Assembly (NCBI GenBank): GCA_021776195.1
Contig: JAJFGK010000081.1
Coordinates: forward strand, 1-64,000
DNA from: Kiloniellaceae bacterium
GTDB lineage: Bacteria; Pseudomonadota; Alphaproteobacteria; Kiloniellales; Kiloniellaceae
Direction of reading: 5' to 3'
DNA: 64,000 bases
The position numbers were made by a program, and so were the translations under genes. Below are positions 17,409-25,581 of the stretch, one piece after another; position 1 is the stretch's first letter; the number at the start of each line of letters is the position of its first letter. The notes beneath the pieces are model-generated. The model saw nothing but the letters and a program-made list of their open reading frames with translations. It was not told where the DNA came from and made no database searches.

Positions 17409-18323
17409 TCACGGCGATTCTCCAGCCTGCTCCAGAATCCAATCGCGGAACACCCGCGCGCCCCATTTCATGGGGTTCGGCTCGGGCGCGGTGAGGTAAA
17501 GCGCCAGGCCCGACCGGTAGCTGTCGCGCACCGGGCGGACCAGCCGGCCCTCGCGCAGCAGGTCGCCGACCAGATGGCGCCAGCCCAGCGCCACGCCCTG
17601 ATCGCGCAGGGCCGCCTGCATCAGGGCCTCGGCGTCGGTGAAGACCAGATCGTAGTCGAGCCGGGCATCGCCGACACCCTTTTGGTGCAGCCACTCCTTC
17701 CAGCCGATGCGCACGCGGTGAGGCTCGTCGAGCTGCAACAGGCGGTGCGCTGGCAGCGCCGCCGCGGCTTCGATGGGCCCCTGGGCGGCCAGGTAGCGGG
17801 GACTGCAAACCGGGAAGACCTCCTCGTCGACAAAACGCCAGGACTGCAGACCGCCCCAGAGGCCGTCGCCGAGGCGCATGGAAAGATCGATGCCCTCGCG
17901 GGCCAGGTTCTTATCCTCGCGGTCGTTGACCTCCACATGGAGCCGAAGGTTGGGATAGCGCGCCTTGAAATCCTGGAGCCGCGGCACCAACCAGAGTGCC
18001 ACGAAGATACCGGAAAAGGAGACCTCGAGACTCTCCTTGGCCGGCGCGCGGCCGAGTTCCAGGGCGGCGCCATAGAGATGATCGAGGCTCGCGCTGACCT
18101 CGCGGTAGAAGCGCCGGCCCGCCGGGGTCAGCGCGATGGCCCGGTGCTGGCGGTGGAACAGGCGCGTGCCCAGGTGACCTTCGAGCTGAGCGACGGCCTT
18201 GCTGATGGCGGGTTGACTGACGTTCAGCTCCTGGGCCGCCTCGGTGAAGCTCTCGTGCCGGGCCGCCGCCTCGAAGGTAAAGAGGCTGTTGCCCGAGGGC
18301 AGGAGATTTCGCAGCTTATGCAT
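17409..18323 (-). CDS. LysR-family transcriptional regulator
   Basis: 304 residues. A GcvA-like N-terminal winged helix-turn-helix (SLFTFEAAARHESFTEAAQELNVSQPAISKAVAQLEGHLGTRLF, given here in parts: FTEAAQELNVSQ and PAISKAVAQLEGHLG) is followed by a periplasmic-binding-like effector domain from about residue 90. It is divergent from the dimethylglycine-dehydrogenase-like gene with a shared 118-base control region, so that gene and the mttB-like gene behind it are its likely targets. A T-N11-A palindrome overlaps its own start codon, which fits autorepression. Confidence 0.88.
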   Translation of the reverse strand: MHKLRNLLPSGNSLFTFEAAARHESFTEAAQELNVSQPAISKAVAQLEGHLGTRLFHRQHRAIALTPAGRRFYREVSASLDHLYGAALELGRAPAKESLEVSFSGIFVALWLVPRLQDFKARYPNLRLHVEVNDREDKNLAREGIDLSMRLGDGLWGGLQSWRFVDEEVFPVCSPRYLAAQGPIEAAAALPAHRLLQLDEPHRVRIGWKEWLHQKGVGDARLDYDLVFTDAEALMQAALRDQGVALGWRHLVGDLLREGRLVRPVRDSYRSGLALYLTAPEPNPMKWGARVFRDWILEQAGESP

Positions 18324-18336
18324 AACTGGAAGTTAT
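18322..18336. promoter_or_regulatory. LysR-type operator (T-N11-A) overlapping the regulator start
   Basis: ATAACT-GGA-AGTTAT is a perfect 6-bp inverted repeat with the T and A spaced by 11 bases, the LysR box geometry. It overlaps the regulator's start codon (18321-18323). A weaker TTAT-N7-ATAA (18333-18347) overlaps it on the side of the divergent gene. Binding is inferred. Confidence 0.5.
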
Positions 18337-18441
18337 CTGAGACATAATTTTATTGCAACGTCACAGCGACGGTATGGTGGGATAGCCTACGACGAACATC
18401 GGTACCCGGTCATAGGGTCGGTCTTAGGGAGTGGTCAGGTT

Positions 18442-20889
18442 ATGCAAAGCCATGCCCGTGTGGTTGTGATCGGCGGCGGCTGTGTCGGCGTCAACATTCT
18501 CTATCATCTGAGCAAGAAGGGTTGGCGCGATGTCGTCTTGCTGGAGCGTAGCGAACTGACCGCCGGCTCGACCTGGCACGCCGCCGGGCTCTTGCCGCTC
18601 TACAGCTTCAGCTACTCCTTCGGCCGCATCATCGCCAAGTCGATCGAGGTCTATCAGGGACTGGAGGCCGAGACCGGCCAGGCCGTCGGTCTGCACATGT
18701 GCGGCCAACTGCGGGTCGCCAACACACGCGATCGCATGGACGAGTACCTGAACTATGCCAGCATCGCCGGGACCCATGGGGTGCGGGCCGAGATCCTGGG
18801 CCGCGACGAGATCAAGGCGCTCTGGCCGCTTTACGAGCCCAGTCCGGACCTGGTGGGCGCGGTCTACAACCCGGACGACGGCCATATCGCGCCGGCCGAC
18901 GTGACCCAGGCCCTGGCCAGGGGCGCGCGCCAGTACGGGGCGACCATCGAGCGCAACACCGAGGTCACCGCCATCGAGCAACTGGCGAGCGGCGAATGGA
19001 AGGTCACGACCGACCTGGGCGCCATCGTCTGCGAGCACCTGGTGACGGCGACCGGCAACTACGCCCAGCAGACCGGCCGGATGCTGGGGTTGGCCCTGCC
19101 CGCCCTGCCGATCCTTCACCAGTACTGGGTCACCGAGCCGGTCCCCGCGGTCAAGGAGCGCCACGCCCAGGGCCTGCCGGAGATGCCGATCCTGCGCGAC
19201 GAGACGGTCAACGGCTATGTGCGCGAAGAGGGCGAAGCCCTGATGTTCGGGCCCTACGAGGAACCCGACAAGCTCGAGCTCTTCGCCTACGACGGCGTGC
19301 CCGCGGGTTTCGGCGCCGACCTGATGCCGGAAGATTACGATGCGGTCGAGAGCCATTGGGAGACCGCCATCGAGAAAGTCCCGGTTCTGGGCGAGGTCGG
19401 CATCCGGCGCAACGTGCGCGGCCCGATCTGCACCACGCCGGACGGCCTGCCGCTCATGGGGCCGGCCTGGGGCAAGCGCAATCTCTGGCTCGCCGAGGGT
19501 TTTGCCGGCGGCATCCTGATGCCCGGCGGGCTCGGCTTCCACCTGGCCGACTGGATCATGCAGGGCGAACCCGGGATCGATCTTTCAGAGGTCGATCCGC
19601 GGCGCTACGGCGCCCACGCCAACAAGCGCTGGTCGGCGGTCAAGAACCGGGAATCCTTCGGCCACAACTTCGGCATCCACTATCCGGGCTACGAATGGTC
19701 CCGGGGCCGACCGCTGAAGACCGCCCCCTGTCATGACCGTTTGGCCGCCAGGGGTGCGGTCTGGGGCGCGGTATACGGGTGGGAAACGCCGCTCTGGTAC
19801 GCACCCGAGGGGGTCGAGGCGAAGGAGGACTACAGCTACCGGGAGTTCAACTACTTCCCCCATGTCGGCGCCGAGGTGAAGGCGATCCGCAATGACGTGG
19901 CGCTGCTGGAGATGACCTCCATGGCGAAGTTCGAGGCCCGGGGGCCCGGAACCGAGGCCTGGCTGAACCGGATCTTCGCCAACCGCGCGCCAGCCAGGGT
20001 TGGGCGCATCGCGCTCTGCCACCTGCTGACCCATTTCGGCGGCGTGCGCGCCGAGTTCACCGTGACCCGGCTGACCGACGATCTGTTCTATCTGGTCGCC
20101 ACGCCGCGCGGCGAGCGCCACGACTTCGACTGCCTGCTCAAGCTCTTGCCGGACGACGGCTCGGTCCGTCTGCACAATGCCACGCTGGAGCGCGGCTGTT
20201 TCACCCTCGTCGGCCCCAAGTCCCGGGACCTGCTGCAGGGGCTGGTGGACGAAGACCTTTCCAACGGCGCCTTTCCCTGGCTGACGGCGCAGACCGCCAC
20301 CGTGGCCTGGGCCTCGGAGGTTCACATGCTGCGGGTCAACTACGAGGGCGAGCTGGGCTGGGAACTCTACCACCCGATCTGCTACCAGCATCACCTGTTG
20401 GACACCCTGCTGGCGGCCGGCGCCGATCATGGGCTGCGCCTGGCCGGCAACCGGGCCATCGAGTCCTGCCGGCTGGATAAGTCCTACCGGGCCATGTACC
20501 GCGACCTGAACATCGAGCACACGGCACTGGAGGCCGGCCTGGAGCGCTTCGTGCGCTTCGACAAGAACGAGGACTTCATCGGCCGCGATGCTCTCCTGCG
20601 CCAGAAGGAGGCCGGGCTGAGCCGGCGCATGGTGACCTTGAAGGTCGAGACGGTCGACGCCGACGCCTACAGCAACGAGGGCGTCTACCGCGACGGACAG
20701 CTGGTCGGGCGGGTCACCTCGGGCGCCAGCTCCCACACCCTGGGTCATTGCATCTCCATGGCCTATCTCGATATCGATCACGCCCAAGAGGGAACCGAAT
20801 TGGAGATTCCCTTGCTCGGCACCACCCGAAAGGCCACGGTGATTGCCGATTCGCCCTACGATCCCGCCAACGAACGCCCCAGGCTCTGA
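18442..20889 (+). CDS. Dimethylglycine/sarcosine dehydrogenase-like flavoprotein
   Basis: 815 residues with the domain order of DMGDH/SARDH. An FAD-binding DAO domain runs from residue 7 (VVVIGGGCVGVNILYHLSK) to about 370, then a linker, then a GcvT-like folate-binding C-terminal half (about 430-810). GSTWHAAGL at about residues 43-51 contains the His (about 46) that carries covalent FAD in this family. Known: such enzymes remove a methyl from an N-methyl amine and pass it to tetrahydrofolate. The start ATG at 18442 follows GTCAGG. It is the first gene of a unit with the MttB-like methyltransferase, divergent from the LysR regulator. The exact substrate is open. Confidence 0.82.
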   Translation: MQSHARVVVIGGGCVGVNILYHLSKKGWRDVVLLERSELTAGSTWHAAGLLPLYSFSYSFGRIIAKSIEVYQGLEAETGQAVGLHMCGQLRVANTRDRMDEYLNYASIAGTHGVRAEILGRDEIKALWPLYEPSPDLVGAVYNPDDGHIAPADVTQALARGARQYGATIERNTEVTAIEQLASGEWKVTTDLGAIVCEHLVTATGNYAQQTGRMLGLALPALPILHQYWVTEPVPAVKERHAQGLPEMPILRDETVNGYVREEGEALMFGPYEEPDKLELFAYDGVPAGFGADLMPEDYDAVESHWETAIEKVPVLGEVGIRRNVRGPICTTPDGLPLMGPAWGKRNLWLAEGFAGGILMPGGLGFHLADWIMQGEPGIDLSEVDPRRYGAHANKRWSAVKNRESFGHNFGIHYPGYEWSRGRPLKTAPCHDRLAARGAVWGAVYGWETPLWYAPEGVEAKEDYSYREFNYFPHVGAEVKAIRNDVALLEMTSMAKFEARGPGTEAWLNRIFANRAPARVGRIALCHLLTHFGGVRAEFTVTRLTDDLFYLVATPRGERHDFDCLLKLLPDDGSVRLHNATLERGCFTLVGPKSRDLLQGLVDEDLSNGAFPWLTAQTATVAWASEVHMLRVNYEGELGWELYHPICYQHHLLDTLLAAGADHGLRLAGNRAIESCRLDKSYRAMYRDLNIEHTALEAGLERFVRFDKNEDFIGRDALLRQKEAGLSRRMVTLKVETVDADAYSNEGVYRDGQLVGRVTSGASSHTLGHCISMAYLDIDHAQEGTELEIPLLGTTRKATVIADSPYDPANERPRL

Positions 20890-20903
20890 GGGATTCCACC
20901 GCC

Positions 20904-22448
20904 ATGACCATGACCGAGGAAGACAGACCCCGCCGGCGCGGCGGCAGCGACCGAAGGCGGGCCGCCAAGATCGACGCGCCGGTGGTGCACAATCCGACCC
21001 TGCTGCGCAATCTGCCGGTCTACGAGGTGGTCAACCAGGAAGGCGTGGAGATGGTCCACGAACTGGCGATGCGCATCGTCGAGGAGATCGGAGTCGATTT
21101 CCGCGATGAAGAATCGCTCGATATCTGGCGCCGGGCGGGCGCCGATGTGGGCGGCGCTATTGGCGCGGAACGCGTCCGTATCGGCCGCGACGAGCTGATG
21201 GCTCTGGTCGCCAGCGCACCCGAAACCTTTGTCCACCACGGACGCAACCCCGAACGGACGGTGACGGTGGGCGGCAAGAACATGGTGATCTCGCCCTCCT
21301 ACGGCCCGCCCTTCATTCTCGATCTCGAGGGCCAACGCCGCCACGCGACCCTGGAAGACCTGAACAATCTGCAGAAGATCAATCACATGGGCTCGTCGGT
21401 CCATATCGCCGGCGGCCCGATCGTCGAGCCGGTCGACGTGCCGGTGCCCCATCGTCACCTGCACATGGCCTACAGCGGTCTGAAGTACTCCGACAAGCCG
21501 ATCATCGGCAATGTCACCGCCCGCGAGCGCGCCGAAGACACGGTCGCGATGATGAAGATCGTCTTCGGCGATGACTTCGCGGCGAACAACACCTGCACCA
21601 CCTCGCTGATCAACTCCAACTCGCCCCTGGTCTGGGACGCCACCATGCTGGACGCCCTCAAGGTCTATGCGGCGAACAATCACGCGGTCATGTGCTCGCC
21701 CTTTTCCATGGCCGCCGCCTCGACCCCGGCCAGCAACGTGGGCACCATGGCGGTGGTCACCGCCGAGGCCTTGATGGCCATCGCCTTCGGCCAGACGATC
21801 CGGCCGGGCTGCCCGATGCTGTTCGGCGTGCCGGCCATGACCGTGGCCCTCGACACCGGCGCGCCGGTGCATGGCAGTCCGGACTCAGCGCTGGTCCAGT
21901 TCCTCGCCGGCATGATGGCGCGGCACTACAAGGTGCCCCACCGCGCCATCGCCAACTGCGCCACCTCCAAGTCGCCCGATATCGTCGCCGGCTTCGATTC
22001 CATGTGGGGCCTCTTTCCCTCCTTCCTCTGCGGCGCCCAGTGGATCACCATGGCCGGCGGTATGCTGGAAGGCACGCTTGCGTTGAGCTACGCCAAGACC
22101 GTGATCGACCTGGAACAGGTCGACGCCTTCTATCACTTCATGCAGGGCTACCAGTTCGACGATCTGGACGAGATTTTCGAAACCGTGCGCGAGGTCGGCC
22201 CGGGCGGCCATTTCCTGGGCGCCGCCCACACCCGCAAGTCCAATCTCTTCATTTTCCCCTCCCAATACAACAACACCTATGAGCAGTGGCTCGAGGAGGG
22301 CAGCAAGGACGCCGCCGCGGCCGGCCAGGACAAGGCCCGGGACAGGCTGGAGCGCTACGAGGCCCCACCCCTCGATCCGGCTCTCGACGAGGCGCTGCTG
22401 GCTTTCATCGCCAAACGCAGCGAAGAGATCCCCGCCGGCTTCAGTTGA
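20904..22448 (+). CDS. MttB-superfamily (trimethylamine/glycine-betaine type) methyltransferase, non-pyrrolysine
   Basis: 514 residues in one frame, with no in-frame UAG, so it lacks the pyrrolysine of true trimethylamine methyltransferases. Recognisable family segments are SPSYGPPFILDLEGQRRH, NHMGSSVHIAGGPIVEP, SDKPIIGNVTARERAED and GQTIRPGCPMLFGVPA. Known: non-Pyl members such as MtgB demethylate quaternary amines (glycine betaine, carnitine and others) onto a corrinoid protein. It starts 14 bases after the dehydrogenase gene, pointing to one pathway. No corrinoid protein or corrinoid reactivase is in the window, so the methyl acceptor is unclear. An earlier in-frame region overlapping the upstream gene was not accepted as start. 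Confidence 0.83.
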   Translation: MTMTEEDRPRRRGGSDRRRAAKIDAPVVHNPTLLRNLPVYEVVNQEGVEMVHELAMRIVEEIGVDFRDEESLDIWRRAGADVGGAIGAERVRIGRDELMALVASAPETFVHHGRNPERTVTVGGKNMVISPSYGPPFILDLEGQRRHATLEDLNNLQKINHMGSSVHIAGGPIVEPVDVPVPHRHLHMAYSGLKYSDKPIIGNVTARERAEDTVAMMKIVFGDDFAANNTCTTSLINSNSPLVWDATMLDALKVYAANNHAVMCSPFSMAAASTPASNVGTMAVVTAEALMAIAFGQTIRPGCPMLFGVPAMTVALDTGAPVHGSPDSALVQFLAGMMARHYKVPHRAIANCATSKSPDIVAGFDSMWGLFPSFLCGAQWITMAGGMLEGTLALSYAKTVIDLEQVDAFYHFMQGYQFDDLDEIFETVREVGPGGHFLGAAHTRKSNLFIFPSQYNNTYEQWLEEGSKDAAAAGQDKARDRLERYEAPPLDPALDEALLAFIAKRSEEIPAGFS

Positions 22449-22528
22449 GAGCCGCGCGTTCTTTACGAAAAATTTCCCTATCCGTGGGAACTTCTCGGAT
22501 CTGGGATTTGCAACCGGGATCTGCAACC

Positions 22529-22870
22529 ATGTCCAAAACCATTGAGGTTAGCGCCGCGGAACGCCGCCGCGACCGACGCCGGCCGACCTTCGTGAAGGCC
22601 GCGCTGAACGGCGAACCGATCACCATTCTCGATGTCAGCCTGGGCGGCTTCGGCGGCACGATCGAACTCAGCGGCAATGACGAGGCCCTGCCCGAGGTCG
22701 GTGACTTGGCGAAGCTGGAGCTGAACCCGGACGCGCCGGACGCCGTGACCCTGTCGATCGAGGTCATCCGCTGCGACCACGATCTCAAGCTCTTCGGCGC
22801 CCACATCGTGGAGATGAGCGACGACCAGTTCCGTAGGCTCGAGCGCCTGACCATGGGACGTCCGGTCTAG
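22529..22870 (+). CDS. PilZ-domain protein
   Basis: 113 residues forming a single PilZ domain. It has the RRRDRRR basic stretch near residue 13 (the RxxxR c-di-GMP contact) followed by ILDVSLGGFGG (the [DN]xSxxGG motif) near residue 35. Known: PilZ domains bind cyclic di-GMP and often control motility, surface polysaccharide or adhesion. It stands alone downstream of the methyltransferase gene by 80 bases and is followed by a weak hairpin and a foldback repeat. The start ATG at 22529 is the family-typical short N-terminus. Confidence 0.83.
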   Translation: MSKTIEVSAAERRRDRRRPTFVKAALNGEPITILDVSLGGFGGTIELSGNDEALPEVGDLAKLELNPDAPDAVTLSIEVIRCDHDLKLFGAHIVEMSDDQFRRLERLTMGRPV

Positions 22871-22881
22871 CCGCACAAGGT

Positions 22882-22900
22882 GGCGCCAGCAGCGCCTTTC
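22882..22900 (+). terminator. Weak terminator-like hairpin after the PilZ gene
   Basis: GGCGC (22882-22886) and GCGCC (22892-22896) enclose a CAGCA loop and are followed by TTTC and further T-rich sequence. The 5-bp stem is short, so termination may be partial. Confidence 0.4.
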
Positions 22901-22927
22901 TCACTTTCATTTCAAGAGCTACCCTGG

Positions 22928-23221
22928 CTAGAGCCCTTCTTTGTTACATGGAAGCATTTGACCGGGATTATTTTGTCTTCTGGCAAGGCGCGCTACGAAG
23001 AGCGATACGCGTATCGGTCGAGAGGCGGAACGCGGCCAGAAGGCAAAAGAACCCGGCCTTCGGTGGGCCATAGGCGAGCCCCCTCTCCCAATGGGGGTGC
23101 GTTCCGCTGCTTGCCCGATGCCCAATCTCCAAGACCGGGGGCATCGCGCCGCACAGCGCGCCTTCCCGAATGATCGCCTATGACCCATCAAATGTTTCCA
23201 TGTAACAAAGAAGGGCTCTAG
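22928..23221. repeat. Foldback (MITE-like) repeat, copy 1
   Basis: About 290 bases bounded by 34-bp inverted ends that differ at one position: the left end reads CTAGAGCCCTTCTTTGTTAC..., the right end is its reverse complement up to CTAG. Shorter inverted segments continue inwards. A second copy in the same orientation is at 56659-56939, with long shared blocks such as GCCAGAAGGCAAAAGAACCC and CCAAGACCGGGGGCATCGCG. It contains no transposase. The ends meet TA on both sides, as for TA-targeting elements (IS630/mariner type), but CTAG could equally be part of the repeat. It lies between the PilZ gene and the carnitine-dehydrogenase-like gene. Confidence 0.8.
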
Positions 23222-23254
23222 TGTCTCCTCCTGAACCACAGTGGGGGAATAGTC

Positions 23255-24214
23255 ATGGCCGGCAATCGAGTTCCAGTGGAGACCCTCGAACGCGTCGCCG
23301 TGATCGGCGCGGGAACCATCGGCGCCAGCTGGGCGGCACTTTTCCTCGCCCGTGGACTTGCGGTCGATCTCTTCGATCCACAGCCAGGGGTGAAGGACGC
23401 GGTGCGTGACTACGTGGCGGCGGCTTGGCCGAGTCTCGAGCGCCTTGGGCTGGTCGAGAGTGGCGATCCTGACCGCCTGACCTTTCATGACGACCCCGCT
23501 TCGGCCGCGCGCAGCGCCCAGTTCGTGCAGGAAAACGTACCCGAGAGGATCGAAATCAAGCACGAAACCTACCGCCTGATCGAACCCGCCCTGGCGCCGG
23601 AGGCGATCATCGCGACCAGCACCTCGGGGATCATGATCAAGGACCTGCAGAGCGCGCTGGCGCGCCCCGAGAGGCTGGTCCTGGCGCACCCCTTCAACCC
23701 GCCGCATCTGATCCCCCTCGTCGAACTGCTCGGTAACGACCGGACCGAGGCGGCGGCGGTGGATTGGTGCGAGGACTTCTACCGCGGCTGCGGCAAGGTC
23801 ACCATTCGGGTCCGCAAAGAGGTGCCGGGCCATGTCGCCAACCGCCTACAGGCAGCGCTATGGCGCGAGGCGATCAACCTGGTGCTGGAGGAGGTCGCCA
23901 CCGTGGAGGACGTCGACAAGGCAATCGTCCACGGCCCGGGCCTGCGTTGGTCGATCATGGGCCCGCACATGCTCTTCAGCCTGGCCGCCGGCGGTCCTGG
24001 CATGCGGGTCTTTTGCGAACGTTTCGGGCCGCCCATGAATGGCTGGTGGGAGACCTTGGGGGCACCGACCGTGACACCTGCCGTGGGCGAGACCCTGGCC
24101 CGGGGCGTCGAGGCCGAGGAGGCCGGCCGGTCCTTCGCCGAGCTGGCGGCGGAACGCGACGAGAAGCTGATCCGTGTGATGCAGGCGATCAGCCTGGTTG
24201 ACCGCGGGGAGTGA
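23255..24214 (+). CDS. 3-hydroxyacyl-CoA dehydrogenase-family protein, L-carnitine dehydrogenase-like
   Basis: 319 residues. An N-terminal NAD Rossmann fold (VAVIGAGTIGASWAALFLARG) precedes the family segment AHPFNPPHLIPLVELLG with the catalytic His (about residue 145), and a C-terminal helical domain follows. Length and the NPPHLIP segment fit the L-carnitine/lambda-crystallin branch better than beta-oxidation HADs. Known: carnitine dehydrogenase oxidises L-carnitine to dehydrocarnitine, which is later cut to glycine betaine. That would feed the MttB-like and dimethylglycine-dehydrogenase-like enzymes upstream (inference). No thioesterase or beta-keto cleavage partner is next to it. Confidence 0.75.
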   Translation: MAGNRVPVETLERVAVIGAGTIGASWAALFLARGLAVDLFDPQPGVKDAVRDYVAAAWPSLERLGLVESGDPDRLTFHDDPASAARSAQFVQENVPERIEIKHETYRLIEPALAPEAIIATSTSGIMIKDLQSALARPERLVLAHPFNPPHLIPLVELLGNDRTEAAAVDWCEDFYRGCGKVTIRVRKEVPGHVANRLQAALWREAINLVLEEVATVEDVDKAIVHGPGLRWSIMGPHMLFSLAAGGPGMRVFCERFGPPMNGWWETLGAPTVTPAVGETLARGVEAEEAGRSFAELAAERDEKLIRVMQAISLVDRGE

Positions 24215-24232
24215 TCTTCAGGAAAGACGCGA

Positions 24233-25027
24233 TCAGATCAGATCGGGCGCCTCGGCCACCTGCTCGAACTTGGACTTGGCGCGCTTCACGTAGAACAGGT
24301 GACGGCCAATCTGGGCTGACTTCGACAGCGCTTTGCGCCACACCGGCTTTACGTAGTCGGCGTGATACCAAAGAGCGCCCTCGGTCGGATCGTCAAGGCG
24401 ACCCCAATAGACGTCGTGGGCCACGTCCTGGGCCAGCGCCCAGGCCTTGGCGTTGGCAATTTCATCTTCCTTGCCATCGCACCACCAGGAGAACTGGCAG
24501 CCGTTCTTGCGCGTGACCACACCCTGGTGCACGACGTCGCAGGCACTGTCGGGAAAGCGCTTTGTGGCGACCCGATTCATCACCACATGGGCCACGGCAA
24601 TCTGGCCATCCAGTTCCTCGTTGCGCGCCTCGAAATAGACATTCCTGGCCAGGCAGGTCAGGTTGGCGTGAATCTCGCCTTTGGCCGCGCCGGTTGCAAT
24701 CGTCAAATTGCTTTCGAGGTCGGCGGCGGCGATCGCACCGTTGCGCTGGGCGAAGGCCTCGGGATCGAAGTCAGCGCTGTCGACAGTGACGAAGGCCTGC
24801 GCCGTCACCAGCGTCCAGCGTTCTTGAACCGTCTCGCTGGTCGCCAGGGTCAAGAGGCTGGTCAGCATGAGGCCGCAAGCGATCACCGAGATCACCGGCG
24901 TCCCGGCCGGACCGGTCATCCAACGCCTGAAGCGCCGGGCCGGTGTCGTGGCCCGCGGCAGCGCAACCGTCGTCGGCCGCGTGTCCCGGCTTTCCGTCGC
25001 AAATCCCTTGAGCCCGATACCAGTCAT
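24233..25027 (-). CDS. SleB-type cell wall hydrolase, membrane anchored
   Basis: 264 residues. An N-terminal membrane helix (about residues 36-58) anchors a periplasmic Hydrolase_2/SleB domain (about 130-250). The domain opens with LTCLARNVYFEARNEELDGQ (Glu likely catalytic), then VAHVVMNRVATKRFP, CQFSWWCDG and GALWYHADYVKPVWRK. Known: this family cuts peptidoglycan as lytic transglycosylase or amidase; alphaproteobacterial members act in division or envelope remodelling. I chose the ATG at 25027 (AGGAGTAGG upstream). The AT-rich island at 25150-25440 lies in its promoter region. Confidence 0.83.
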   Translation of the reverse strand: MTGIGLKGFATESRDTRPTTVALPRATTPARRFRRWMTGPAGTPVISVIACGLMLTSLLTLATSETVQERWTLVTAQAFVTVDSADFDPEAFAQRNGAIAAADLESNLTIATGAAKGEIHANLTCLARNVYFEARNEELDGQIAVAHVVMNRVATKRFPDSACDVVHQGVVTRKNGCQFSWWCDGKEDEIANAKAWALAQDVAHDVYWGRLDDPTEGALWYHADYVKPVWRKALSKSAQIGRHLFYVKRAKSKFEQVAEAPDLI

Positions 25028-25581
25028 CTTCAGCGTACCTACTCCTGGGGCCGGCAAGTGCCGATCCTCTCCCAATCGTCGAGATCATCCATCGCGGCTT
25101 GGACCGTGACTTCTGCCCTGCGCCTTATCGGCCACCTCAGGGCGTCTCATTAAGAAATCTTTTACACTTTGCCGTTGGTTAAAATCAATAGAAATTTGGA
25201 CTAAAGCGATGTAATTAGTAGGCAACACAGAAAGTTAATCTATTATACAATCTGTAAAATTGTATTCATTTCAAGTACTGTTTCGAAACATAATTTCGAT
25301 ATATCGAAATAACTGGTTAACAATTTGTCGCAATTGAGTATTTCATCATATTTTTCGAAATTAATAAAATTTTTTTCTTTTCTGTTAACCTATTTTTAAT
25401 GACAGTGCTTCCCCAGTAAAGAAGACATGCCTTGCAACATCAAAGTCAACCCGCCCCATGGTCTGTGCCATTCGGGTCAGGATTGCTGATTTTTCTCATA
25501 CTATGAAGAGAGTCTGCGACAAAACTTTTCCACAGGAATCTTCCGCCCTGTCCGAATCGGCGGGCGGCCGTGGGTCTTCGG
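25028..25581. other. AT-rich intergenic island with palindromes
   Basis: 554 bases without a credible gene, between the SleB gene and the DUF934 gene. The core (about 25150-25440) is extremely AT-rich for this genome: I count 45 G+C in 180 bases at 25201-25380 (25%). It holds an 18-bp perfect palindrome ATTTCGATATATCGAAAT (25293-25310), a 12-bp palindrome TGTTTCGAAACA (25279-25290), further TTTCGAAA-like motifs, and TTAA-N7-TTAA (25385-25399), the CtrA box pattern. It could be a promoter/operator cluster for the SleB gene or a target of a xenogeneic silencer such as MucR. The function is unproven. Confidence 0.6.

Noticed and set aside
20904..22448. Pyrrolysine-containing trimethylamine methyltransferase
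   Set aside because: No in-frame UAG within the gene, and no pyl genes in the window.
22928..23221. Complete insertion sequence
   Set aside because: Too short and without a transposase frame; a non-autonomous element fits better.
25150..25440. Replication origin in the AT-rich island
   Set aside because: No cluster of DnaA boxes and no dnaA, dnaN, hemE or parAB genes nearby.
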